This document shows positions 6,186-12,978 of a stretch of DNA of 12,978 nt, one piece after another. The first letter of the stretch is position 1; each line of letters starts with the position of its first letter. Position numbers and translations under genes: made by a program. This DNA comes from SZUA-230 sp964581095 (lineage in GTDB: Bacteria; Bacteroidota; Bacteroidia; Cytophagales; Cyclobacteriaceae): contig CAZONK010000089.1 of NCBI GenBank assembly GCA_964581095.1, forward strand, positions 1 to 12,978, given 5' to 3'. The notes under the pieces are model-generated. The model saw only the letters and a list, made by a program, of their open reading frames with translations. It did no database searches and was not told where the DNA came from.

Positions 6186-9100
6186 TTAATTTTCTTCAAA
6201 CCCTGTATAAGATGATTCCAGGAACTCGTAATCTTCTACACAGTGGTATTCAACTGCTTTCGGCGATCCACCTTTGCGGGTTTTTGCACCACCTTTTTTT
6301 GCATCCTTCATTTTCTGAATCAGCCGGGCACGCTCAGTAATTATTTCAGCATTGATTTGTTTATCCGATTCTAAATCAAAGTAAATTATACCATCAATGA
6401 TTGTTTTTTCTGCTATAGCATAAATCGAAAGCGGGTGATCCGTCCAAAGAACAACATCCCCTGATTTACCGACTTTAATACTCCCCATCTGGTCCTCAAG
6501 ATGCAGAAGTTTAGCAGGATTTAATGTCACCATTTTCCAGGCATCCTCTTCGCTCATTCCCCCATACTTCACAGATTTTGCAGCTTCCTGATTCAACCGT
6601 CTTCCTGTTTCTCCACTATCAGAATTAATAGCCGTTACCACGCCCTCATTGTGCAAAATGGCAGCATTATAGGGAATGGCATATCGTACCTCCCACTTAT
6701 AATTCCACCAATCGGAGAAGGTTGAAGCTCCAATACCGCGTGCTTTCATTTTGTCCGCTACTTTATATCCTTCCAGGATATGGGTAAATGTGTTAATCCT
6801 GAAGTTAAACCTGTCTGACACTTGCATCAACATGTTGATTTCAGATTGCACATATGAGTGGCATGTAATAAATCGTTTTCCCTCCAGGATTTCGAGCATA
6901 GCCTCATCTGCCAAATCACGTCGTGGTTTTAAAGAGGCGCTTCTGGATTTCGCAGGGAGGCTGTTGTAAGCATCCCATTTTGATTTATATGTTTGAGCGT
7001 TGGTAAATGCATCTACATACACCTGCTCCACTCCCATTCTCGTTTGCGGATATCGAATTGATGTTGTATTTCTTGACCTTTTTACGTTCTCACCCAATGC
7101 AAATTTTATATACGCATCAGCTCCTTTGATTTTCAATTCCTCCGGCGCCATTCCCCAGCGCAACTTAATAATTGCTGATTGGCCTCCGATTGGATTTGCC
7201 GACCCATGCAGTACCTGGACAGCAACAACACCACCGGCAAGGGCCCGGTATAAATTTACGTCTTCGGAGTTGACCACATCACCGATGCGAACCATTGATG
7301 AATTTGCAGCCCAATCGTTTCCTCCTCCTCCAATGTGAGAATGTTCATCAATAATTCCCGCTGTCAGGTGCTTGCCTGTACCATCAATGATTTTTGCATT
7401 ACGGGAAGACAGGTCTTTGCCAATTTTGGTGATTTTACCGTTTTCGATCAGAACATCGGTATCCTCCACAACCCCGGTTGCTCCATTGGTCCAAACGGTT
7501 GCATTTTTTATCAACAGAGTTTCTTGCTCTGGCAGAGAGGAAGTCCCGTGGGCAACAAATGGGAAAATAACTTCCCCAACTTCCGGTTTGGACGATTTTT
7601 TATCCTCTTTTTGCTCTTTTTTATCTATTTCACCCTTATATGAAGCGCTCCAGTCGATCCAGGTGCCGGCGGCAAGCTGGCCGTTGCCTGCGAAATCTTT
7701 TCCCTTGCTCCATCCTGACAAACGTATCCTCCCCTCTTTTTTGTCAGGAGAAAATCCAAGTGTCAGGGTCTCGCCGGTTTGTTTTAAATCTACTTTTATT
7801 TTTGTTGAATCATTTACAACTATCTCGCCCTTTGGACTTCCCGGTTCGCCTGTAATCTTCAGATCATAATTTGTATCCCCTACTTTGAAATCATAGTTTC
7901 CGCTAATGTCTTTTACATCCATATCCTTTAGCTGAAACCTTTCACCCTGGACCCAATTTTCATATATAATCGCCTTTTCATTAAAGATATTATCGGATGT
8001 AATCAGGAAATTGGCAATTTTCCCTGCATATAAGCTACCAACGTATGATCCCATATTAATCGTGTTTGCAGGAACAGTGGTCATTGCTGCCAGTGCAGCT
8101 TTCTCGCTCAACCCATATTCAATTGCTTTTCGAACATTTTTCAAAAAATCTTTTGAACCGGATAACCCTGCTGCGGTGATGGAGAAGGTAATTCCATTCT
8201 TTTCCAACGACGATAAATTTGCAGGGGCCATTTCCCAATGCTTCATATCTGCAAGTGAAACACTTTCCGCTTCAAAAGGGTCCTCCACATCAAATGCATC
8301 CGGGTATTTCACAGGAATAATCATGGTTGCATTTGTTCCTTTTATCTCATTAATCCTTTTGTACTCATCACCACCACCCTTTATGATGTATTGTTTGCCG
8401 AATTCATCACCAATTTTATCTGCCCGCAATACGGTAATCCAACTTGTTGCCTCAAAGATCTGTGGCATCGATTGGTTTGCAATCCAGGCATCCAGTGATT
8501 TGTCGGCAAATGGTTTTGGTTTTTGTGCATTGTACCACTCAGCATCCATATAGGTTTGACGCATCAAAGCAATGAACCCCATTTGTGAACGAGGGTAGTT
8601 TTGTGCTGATGTACCCCTGTTTAGTGAATAGTGTGCCGCGGTAGTTTCATCCAGCATTACTTTATTATCGGTAGTTTCCCCGAGTGTAACAAATGCAGAA
8701 GTTCCCCTGGCAATTCCATCAGCTTTGAATGTCAAAACAGAACCAAAGCCCTGTTTTCGAAATGACTCCGCAGATTTCTTATTGATGGTAAACTCTTCGG
8801 AAGCATTGTATTCGGCCTTGATGGCCTGATTTGAATTGAATGCGCCTTTGGTTTTAGACTGGATCTGCTCTGCACTGTTAAATCCACCTCTACGAGGTTT
8901 TTCAACTTTAGGCAGGCCATAGTTTGAATAAATGTCAATAAAAGACGGGTAGATATATTTACCCTTACAATCTACTGTTATGTATCCGGCTGGTATCGAA
9001 ATATTTTGTCCGACATTTTCAATTTTTCCATCCCTGATTACCATTGTTGCACCCGATAATGTTGTTTGAGGGTCTACAATGACAGTAGCATTTGTAAATG

Positions 9101-9212
9101 CATACGCATTTGATCTTTCATCCAGCACGTCATTTCCTGGAAATGTTTCCTGGGCATTTATTCTACCTGATATACTCAGGGTTACCAGGAAAATAGCAAA
9201 TAGCTTTTTCAT
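6186..9212 (-). CDS. Large exported double amidohydrolase (degenerate N half, intact C half)
   Basis: A 1008-residue protein with signal peptide (MKKLFAIFLV..., cleavage likely near INAQ, 18-21). Residues about 35-430 form one amidohydrolase module whose metal motif is lost: FIDIYSN (91-97) has Y95 and N97 where histidines belong. Residues about 435-530 read as a beta-rich insert (SGNYDFKV...TWIDWSASYKG), followed by a Lys/Glu-rich linker (529-543). Residues about 565-945 form a second module with metal-site residues in place: DEHSHIG (H624, H626), YIKFALGEN (K703, possible carboxylated Lys), TCHS (H785), FTH (H811) and NSDSG (D865). A basic Gly/Lys tail (965-985) ends the chain. The C half should hydrolyse a C-N or related bond; the substrate is unknown, with peptides or cyclic amides plausible from the family. 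It is first gene of a two-gene operon. I see no clear -7 box upstream of its ATG. Confidence 0.88.
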   Translation of the reverse strand: MKKLFAIFLVTLSISGRINAQETFPGNDVLDERSNAYAFTNATVIVDPQTTLSGATMVIRDGKIENVGQNISIPAGYITVDCKGKYIYPSFIDIYSNYGLPKVEKPRRGGFNSAEQIQSKTKGAFNSNQAIKAEYNASEEFTINKKSAESFRKQGFGSVLTFKADGIARGTSAFVTLGETTDNKVMLDETTAAHYSLNRGTSAQNYPRSQMGFIALMRQTYMDAEWYNAQKPKPFADKSLDAWIANQSMPQIFEATSWITVLRADKIGDEFGKQYIIKGGGDEYKRINEIKGTNATMIIPVKYPDAFDVEDPFEAESVSLADMKHWEMAPANLSSLEKNGITFSITAAGLSGSKDFLKNVRKAIEYGLSEKAALAAMTTVPANTINMGSYVGSLYAGKIANFLITSDNIFNEKAIIYENWVQGERFQLKDMDVKDISGNYDFKVGDTNYDLKITGEPGSPKGEIVVNDSTKIKVDLKQTGETLTLGFSPDKKEGRIRLSGWSKGKDFAGNGQLAAGTWIDWSASYKGEIDKKEQKEDKKSSKPEVGEVIFPFVAHGTSSLPEQETLLIKNATVWTNGATGVVEDTDVLIENGKITKIGKDLSSRNAKIIDGTGKHLTAGIIDEHSHIGGGGNDWAANSSMVRIGDVVNSEDVNLYRALAGGVVAVQVLHGSANPIGGQSAIIKLRWGMAPEELKIKGADAYIKFALGENVKRSRNTTSIRYPQTRMGVEQVYVDAFTNAQTYKSKWDAYNSLPAKSRSASLKPRRDLADEAMLEILEGKRFITCHSYVQSEINMLMQVSDRFNFRINTFTHILEGYKVADKMKARGIGASTFSDWWNYKWEVRYAIPYNAAILHNEGVVTAINSDSGETGRRLNQEAAKSVKYGGMSEEDAWKMVTLNPAKLLHLEDQMGSIKVGKSGDVVLWTDHPLSIYAIAEKTIIDGIIYFDLESDKQINAEIITERARLIQKMKDAKKGGAKTRKGGSPKAVEYHCVEDYEFLESSYTGFEEN

Positions 9213-9400
9213 TAAGGTTTAGTTAGGTTCAAATAAGTCAATTTGGATGTAATTAATAAAAATGTAGTCACAGATAGTGCAATAAATCTGATAAACGGCC
9301 TTTTTATTCTCTAAAGAATCCAGTAGCAGGGAAAAATTATAAAAGTGAAAAAAATATTCATAAACTGACAAATGTCATTTTACACAAGACTTCAAAAATA

Positions 9401-9408
9401 TACTTTTG
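9401..9408 (+). promoter_or_regulatory. Candidate -7 box (TACTTTTG) for the fatty-acid hydroxylase
   Basis: TACTTTTG matches the Bacteroidota -7 consensus TAnnTTTG exactly and is the same octamer as that before the ATPase. It lies 36 bases ahead of the ATG at 9444 and downstream of the earlier in-frame ATG at 9372, so it argues for the later start. No convincing -33 element is seen at the usual spacing. Confidence 0.45.
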
Positions 9409-9443
9409 CTTCAGGTAAAAATGTCAGGTGTATAATTCAAGAA

Positions 9444-10067
9444 ATGGAAATCAGGGAAGACTTAAAGCCAAGAGCTGAAGAAAAGGGGAAATTGTTTAAA
9501 TCTTCGTTTATGGAGAAGATTACAAGAACGTCCATTTATGTTCCGGTAACAATGCATACCCTCATTGCAATTGGTTTTCTTTACTACTGCTTCACCTATA
9601 CAAGTATTGTCACATGGCAAATCATTGTATTATTCTTTGCAGGTTTGTTAACATGGACCTTTTCAGAATATATAGTTCACCGATTCGGATACCATACGAA
9701 AACACAAAATAAAGCCTGGTTAAAAATTCAGCATATGGCCCATGGTATTCATCACCAGTACCCAAGGGATCCTACAAGGCTTGCGATGCCCCCCCTACCT
9801 GCCCTTATACTAATCTCACTGTTTTTTGGTTTGTTTTACTTAATGATGGGATTATATTCTGTGGCGTTTTTCCCTGGATTTCTGATAGGATACATGCTGT
9901 ACATAAGTCTTCATTACGCGCAGCACAGGATCAAGTCCCCGAAATATGGACCAATGAAAAAACTTTGGAAATATCACGCATTACATCATTATAAATATCC
10001 CGAGACAAAAGCGTTTGGGGTAAGTACATTATTGTGGGATTATGTTTTCGGTACGTTACCGAATTAA
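9444..10067 (+). CDS. FA2H-like fatty-acid hydroxylase (sterol desaturase superfamily)
   Basis: A 207-residue integral membrane di-iron hydroxylase. Hydrophobic segments lie near residues 34-50, 57-75, 118-138 and 140-156. The histidine clusters come in the family order: HRFGYH (79-84), HMAHGIHH (97-104), HYAQH (157-161) and HALHH (178-182), then FGVSTLLWDYVFGTLP near the end. HGIHHQYPRDPTRL and the closing motif are closest to fatty-acid 2-hydroxylases (FA2H/Fah1) rather than sterol desaturases. The likely job is O2-dependent hydroxylation of acyl chains in membrane lipids such as sphingo- or sulfonolipids; the lipid itself is inferred. I chose ATG 9444: it gives the family's usual length and follows the promoter box at 9401. 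An in-frame ATG at 9372 would add 24 residues without family resemblance. Divergent from the amidohydrolase operon. Confidence 0.88.
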   Translation: MEIREDLKPRAEEKGKLFKSSFMEKITRTSIYVPVTMHTLIAIGFLYYCFTYTSIVTWQIIVLFFAGLLTWTFSEYIVHRFGYHTKTQNKAWLKIQHMAHGIHHQYPRDPTRLAMPPLPALILISLFFGLFYLMMGLYSVAFFPGFLIGYMLYISLHYAQHRIKSPKYGPMKKLWKYHALHHYKYPETKAFGVSTLLWDYVFGTLPN

Positions 10068-10180
10068 TTCTCAATATTATTTAAGGCATAGGCTGCTCCT
10101 TCTTTTTGTATCATTTCACCTACCAGCGTTACATCAGGGGCAGCCTTTTTTTTATTATCTTGCCAGGACAAACAAAACAT
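10064..10180 (-). other. 38-codon antisense open frame spanning the terminator (doubtful gene)
   Basis: An ATG at 10180 opens a minus-strand frame to a TAA at 10064-10066, overlapping the hydroxylase stop by four bases. The inner residues PDVTLVGEMIQKEGAAYALN look protein-like, and the A-run opposite the terminator Ts reads as lysines. No ribosome binding site is evident. It could be the remnant 3' end of a decayed gene or pure chance; I recognise no family. Confidence 0.2.
10091..10153 (+). terminator. GC stem with 37-base loop followed by eight T
   Basis: GGCTGCTCC (10091-10099) pairs with GGGGCAGCC (10137-10145), nine pairs including one G-U, followed at once by T at 10146-10153. The position, 23 bases after the hydroxylase stop, suits an intrinsic terminator. 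The 37-base loop is long for one, so an attenuator in the leader of the next gene is the alternative. Confidence 0.55.
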
Positions 10181-10184
10181 CCTG
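10164..10184 (+). promoter_or_regulatory. Small hairpin just before the carrier start
   Basis: CAGGA (10164-10168) pairs with TCCTG (10180-10184) around an 11-base A-rich loop, ending four bases before the ATG at 10189. It covers the ribosome landing zone and might affect translation. Five base pairs is weak evidence. Confidence 0.2.
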
Positions 10185-10188
10185 ACTG

Positions 10189-11535
10189 ATGAAGAAATTC
10201 TCTTTTCCCCATCCTCTAACACTTCTCATTACCTTCATATTTATTGCCACAATCCTAAGCTATTTCATTCCTGCAGGACAATTTGACCGTCATGTGGATG
10301 AGGCTACAGGAAGGGAAGTAGTTGTTTCAGGAAGTTATCATGCGGTTGATCCTGCTCCCGTAGGTTTTTTTGATGCGATCGTAGCTATTCCACGGGGTAT
10401 GATTGAAGCTGCTGATGTTATTTTTCTTGTATTCCTCATTGGAGGTGCATTTACGGTAGTTGATGAAACCAAAGCACTTAAACGAGGTGTAACATGGCTG
10501 ACAAATAAGCTTGCCGGTAAAGAAATACTAATTATCATATTGATTTCGATCGCATTTGCCACAGGAGGGGCGCTGGAAAACATGCAGGAGGAAATTATAC
10601 CCTTAATTCCAGTGTTGATTATTTTAACCAACAGCCTTGGATTTAAACCCATCGTGGCTGTCTCCATGAGTGCCGGATCGGCATTTATAGGGGCAGCATT
10701 TAGCCCCATGAACCCATTTCAGGTTGGAATTGCACAAAAACTCGCTGATATACCACTCTTGTCCGGAAGCTCTTTTCGAATGATTTTCCTGGTCATCGCG
10801 CTCGGAATATGGATCTTCTGGACGATTAGATATGCTTATAGAAACAGGATCGAACCCATTTCTGATCAAAAAATTAAAGTTGAAAATAAAGATGTTTTCC
10901 GCTCAAATCTTATTCTTTTCATTGTTGTTCTAACGTTTGCAATCATTGGATATGGGATACTGGAAGTTGGTTGGGGTTTTAACCAGATGTCAGCCGCTTT
11001 TTTCATTATGGGACTGGTAGCAGGTATAGTGGGGAAGCTTGGATTAACCGGTACAGCTGAGGCATATATCAAAGGATTTAAGGAAATGGCCTTTGCAGGG
11101 CTGCTCATTGGGTTCGCGCGTGCCATTTATGTGGTATTGGATGACGGGCTTATCATCGATAGTATTGTCTATGGTATATTCATCCCTATCTCAGAATTAC
11201 CTGTTCAATTATCGGCTGTCGGGATGGTAATTGGACATATTTTTATCCATATACCTGTTCCCAGTGTCAGCGGACAAGCTGTATTAACCATGCCACTCCT
11301 CGTGCCCCTTTCAGACCTGATTGGTCTTTCTCGCCAGGTAACGGTACTTGCTTACCAGTTTGGAGCGGGGCTTACCGATCTGATAACACCTACTAACGGA
11401 GCTTTAATAGCAATACTTGCAGCTGCGGGGCTTAAATACGATGAATGGTTTCGATATGCATTCACGAAGTTTCTGATGCTGATCGGCTTAGGTATTATTG
11501 CCATACTGGTAGCTATTTCTATTGGGTTAAATTAA
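10189..11535 (+). CDS. YfcC-family inner-membrane carrier (DcuC/AbgT-like ion transporter superfamily)
   Basis: A 448-residue polytopic membrane protein with roughly 11-13 hydrophobic segments, starting at 9-27. Family marks: a loop-borne FIPAGQFDR (26-34), GGALENMQEEIIP (126-138), a first hairpin motif AFSPMNPFQVGIAQ (170-183), and its internal-repeat partner GLTDLITPTNGALIA (394-408) preceded by VSGQAVLTMPLLVPL (360-374). The paired SPMNP/TPTNG motifs are the expected substrate/cation-binding re-entrant hairpins. Family members are described as putative basic-amino-acid or C4-dicarboxylate carriers; the substrate here is not deducible. It is somewhat shorter than E. coli YfcC but appears complete. 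The ATG is preceded by no clear Shine-Dalgarno. The convergent neighbour is a dipeptide epimerase 100 bases away, which hints at peptide or amino-acid use. Confidence 0.9.
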   Translation: MKKFSFPHPLTLLITFIFIATILSYFIPAGQFDRHVDEATGREVVVSGSYHAVDPAPVGFFDAIVAIPRGMIEAADVIFLVFLIGGAFTVVDETKALKRGVTWLTNKLAGKEILIIILISIAFATGGALENMQEEIIPLIPVLIILTNSLGFKPIVAVSMSAGSAFIGAAFSPMNPFQVGIAQKLADIPLLSGSSFRMIFLVIALGIWIFWTIRYAYRNRIEPISDQKIKVENKDVFRSNLILFIVVLTFAIIGYGILEVGWGFNQMSAAFFIMGLVAGIVGKLGLTGTAEAYIKGFKEMAFAGLLIGFARAIYVVLDDGLIIDSIVYGIFIPISELPVQLSAVGMVIGHIFIHIPVPSVSGQAVLTMPLLVPLSDLIGLSRQVTVLAYQFGAGLTDLITPTNGALIAILAAAGLKYDEWFRYAFTKFLMLIGLGIIAILVAISIGLN

Positions 11536-11635
11536 ATATTCATTTTTAAAATCCCGGATCTGATCGTGCGTGGGTAGATATCATTCCGATTGAGAGCATA
11601 TTTGGAATTACACACTTTTCCGGATACTACCAAGT

Positions 11636-12709
11636 TTAAATTTCGATCTTATGAACACCTAGTCCCGGTTCGCCATTAGGACGCATATATCCATCTTCAA
11701 TGATAAATCCACCGCTTACCACGTCTTTTGCAAGGTCCAGGCTTCCATCGAGGTCGATATATTTTGTATTTGCAGAGCTGAAAGCTGCATGTAATCCTGC
11801 CGTAATACTCACAATGCTTTCATCATTGCAGCCCCACATCAAATCAATACCTGCCTGTGCGGCAATGGTAGTAATTTTTCTCGCCTGGTGAATTCCTCCA
11901 CACTTCATCAATTTGATATTAAATATACCGCTCGCATAAGGTGGTGAAGCAAGATAAAAAGCATCTTCCGGGGTAACCAGCGACTCATCGGCAGCAATGG
12001 TATCTTTAATTTCATCGGGCAGTGCCTTCATTTCCTCATTCATATCGGTTTTTAATGGTTGCTCATTTAGCTCAATTTTAAAATCCTTCGTCTTGTCAAA
12101 AAATAATTTTAATTCTTCCACGCTGTATCCCTGGTTTGCATCAATGCGAATGATAGGATCAAATCCATATTTCTCACGAAGTTTGGCCAGGCGTTCGATA
12201 TCGAGTTCAACATCATTTCCCAGTTTCACTTTTAATATTTTGAAATGATTGCCCAGAAATTCATTGGCTTCCTCCAGCGTTTCAGCCACCCCTTTGATTC
12301 CAATAGTTACAGATGTTGCCATTTTATCGATTTGCTGGCCCAGGAATTCAACTACCGGCACACCTAAAAACTTACCGAACGTATCATACAGGGCTATATC
12401 AACTGCTGCCCTGGATCCTGCTTTGGATGGATATTTTGTTACCAGTTCTTCACATAATCCATGAATGTTTCGGATATCCCGGCCAATCAGCCAATCCATT
12501 TCACCCGACTCCAGTGTTGCCATCACCTCCTCCACTCCTTCGCCTACCACATACGGACTGGGATTTGAGGCGCCAATACCGGTAATCCCATTTTCAAGCT
12601 CAATCTCACAAAAAGCGCTTTCAACTTCATCCACAGTTTTGTACGAAATGGAATAGGGGCGTTTATTATCCAGGTCCTGTTTCCAGGCACGAATAGACTT
12701 AATTTTCAT
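11636..12709 (-). CDS. Dipeptide epimerase (L-Ala-D/L-Glu type), enolase superfamily
   Basis: A 357-residue cytoplasmic enzyme of the muconate-lactonising subgroup. An N-terminal capping domain is followed by a TIM barrel. Catalytic residues line up with the L-Ala-D/L-Glu epimerase pattern: KVK (K160, K162), RIDANQG (D190), NEQP (E216), AADES (D241) and NIKLMK (K266), then DLDG (D319, D321), the pair known to hold the dipeptide's amino group. The two lysines act as opposed acid/base catalysts and the three acids hold Mg2+. The role would be epimerising the C-terminal residue of dipeptides, as in murein-peptide recycling. The loop reading GCNDES (293-298) departs from the GCMxES I expect, so specificity may differ from Ala-Glu. 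No peptidoglycan-recycling genes are in the window. No ribosome binding site is obvious before the ATG at 12709. Confidence 0.9.
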   Translation of the reverse strand: MKIKSIRAWKQDLDNKRPYSISYKTVDEVESAFCEIELENGITGIGASNPSPYVVGEGVEEVMATLESGEMDWLIGRDIRNIHGLCEELVTKYPSKAGSRAAVDIALYDTFGKFLGVPVVEFLGQQIDKMATSVTIGIKGVAETLEEANEFLGNHFKILKVKLGNDVELDIERLAKLREKYGFDPIIRIDANQGYSVEELKLFFDKTKDFKIELNEQPLKTDMNEEMKALPDEIKDTIAADESLVTPEDAFYLASPPYASGIFNIKLMKCGGIHQARKITTIAAQAGIDLMWGCNDESIVSITAGLHAAFSSANTKYIDLDGSLDLAKDVVSGGFIIEDGYMRPNGEPGLGVHKIEI

Positions 12710-12720
12710 GTGTTTAGAAT

Positions 12721-12978
12721 TTTAGTATATAGATATGTTGTTGTTTAGAATTTCGAATATCAATGACCGATTATCAATTTTATATTTAGCATATTCCTGA
12801 TACTTTTATACTTCATCATTCATTATTTGTTAATCGATATTCAATTTAATTTTTCTTCGAACTTAGAACACCGATTAACGATTTTTAATTTTAGATTTTT
12901 CAACCTAAACTTCTTAATTCATCATTCGTTAATCGACATTCATTATTCAATTTAATTTTTCAATTTTTCTTCAATTTC
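12721..12978. repeat. AT-rich intergenic flank with internal repeats
   Basis: No gene is seen here. The 17-base word ATTCAATTTAATTTTTC occurs at 12839-12855 and again at 12945-12961. GTTAATCGA occurs at 12829-12837 and 12928-12936. CGATTAACGA (12872-12881) is the inverse of TCGTTAATCG (12926-12935). CATCATTC precedes both copies. This is a degenerate two-copy arrangement reaching the window edge. It includes the leader of the epimerase gene, but I find no clear promoter. Not a CRISPR: the units are too few, unequal and low in complexity. Confidence 0.5.

Noticed and set aside
6155..6199. Longer start (TTG at 6199) for the 440-residue amidohydrolase
   Set aside because: It would overlap the upstream gene by 14 bases and put 15 polar residues before a clear signal peptide; ATG at 6154 is better.
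7000..8553. Several plus-strand frames of 70-180 codons opposite the 1008-residue gene
   Set aside because: They are shadows of a strongly supported coding gene and have low-complexity, non-family translations.
9213..9371. Minus-strand promoter for the amidohydrolase operon
   Set aside because: No TAnnTTTG match on the minus strand; only near-misses, so not annotated.
11536..11635. Bidirectional terminator between the carrier and the epimerase
   Set aside because: Only 4-base stems around CCGG words and no T-run on either strand.
11997..12656. Plus-strand frames opposite the epimerase
   Set aside because: Shadows of a gene whose full catalytic residue set is visible on the minus strand.
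12813..12978. Possible CRISPR array
   Set aside because: Only two unequal, AT-rich units with no regular spacer length and no cas gene in the window.

Overview
The window looks like ordinary chromosome from a member of the Bacteroidota. Four things suggest this. Coding density is moderate, and the DNA is AT-rich but mixed. Most starts lack a Shine-Dalgarno sequence, and two upstream regions carry the Bacteroidota -7 promoter consensus TAnnTTTG. The gene families fit the phylum: secreted tandem amidohydrolases, a YfcC-type carrier, an enolase-superfamily dipeptide epimerase and an FA2H-like membrane hydroxylase. The intergenic gaps are full of dispersed-type palindromic repeats. I cannot place it below phylum from sequence alone.

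Layout: (1) 1-285 is non-coding, or the tail of a gene cut by the window edge, with a REP-like palindrome. (2) 286-1593 (+) is an AT-rich AAA/DUF4143 ATPase with an unusually good ribosome binding site. (3) 1594-2033 is a 440-base gap holding a fold-back element with perfect 17-bp inverted ends and internal repeats. (4) 2034-2726 (+) is a PPP-type metallophosphatase, followed at 2865-4580 (+) by a MASE1 membrane histidine kinase. (5) 4581-4831 is a gap with a palindromic dispersed repeat and a terminator-like hairpin between convergent genes. (6) 9212-4832 (-) is a two-gene operon of exported amidohydrolase-family proteins of 1008 and 440 residues. (7) 9444-10067 (+) is an FA2H-like fatty-acid hydroxylase with a recognisable promoter. 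(8) A terminator-like stem follows, then the YfcC-family carrier 10189-11535 (+). (9) 12709-11636 (-) is an L-Ala-D/L-Glu-type dipeptide epimerase, convergent with the carrier. (10) 12710-12978 is a very AT-rich, internally repetitive flank.

Functional picture: the amidohydrolase operon, the carrier and the epimerase are compatible with uptake and turnover of peptides or amino-acid derivatives, but that link is inference from proximity. The most distinctive protein-level observation is that the operon encodes three amidohydrolase modules. Only the C-terminal half of the large protein keeps the metal-ligand pattern; the other two have lost the HxH motif. The most distinctive DNA-level observation is the fold-back element at 1772-1987. 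I see no CRISPR array, tRNA, rRNA, transposase, prophage or obvious defence cassette. I do not claim a new system, only candidates for a second look.
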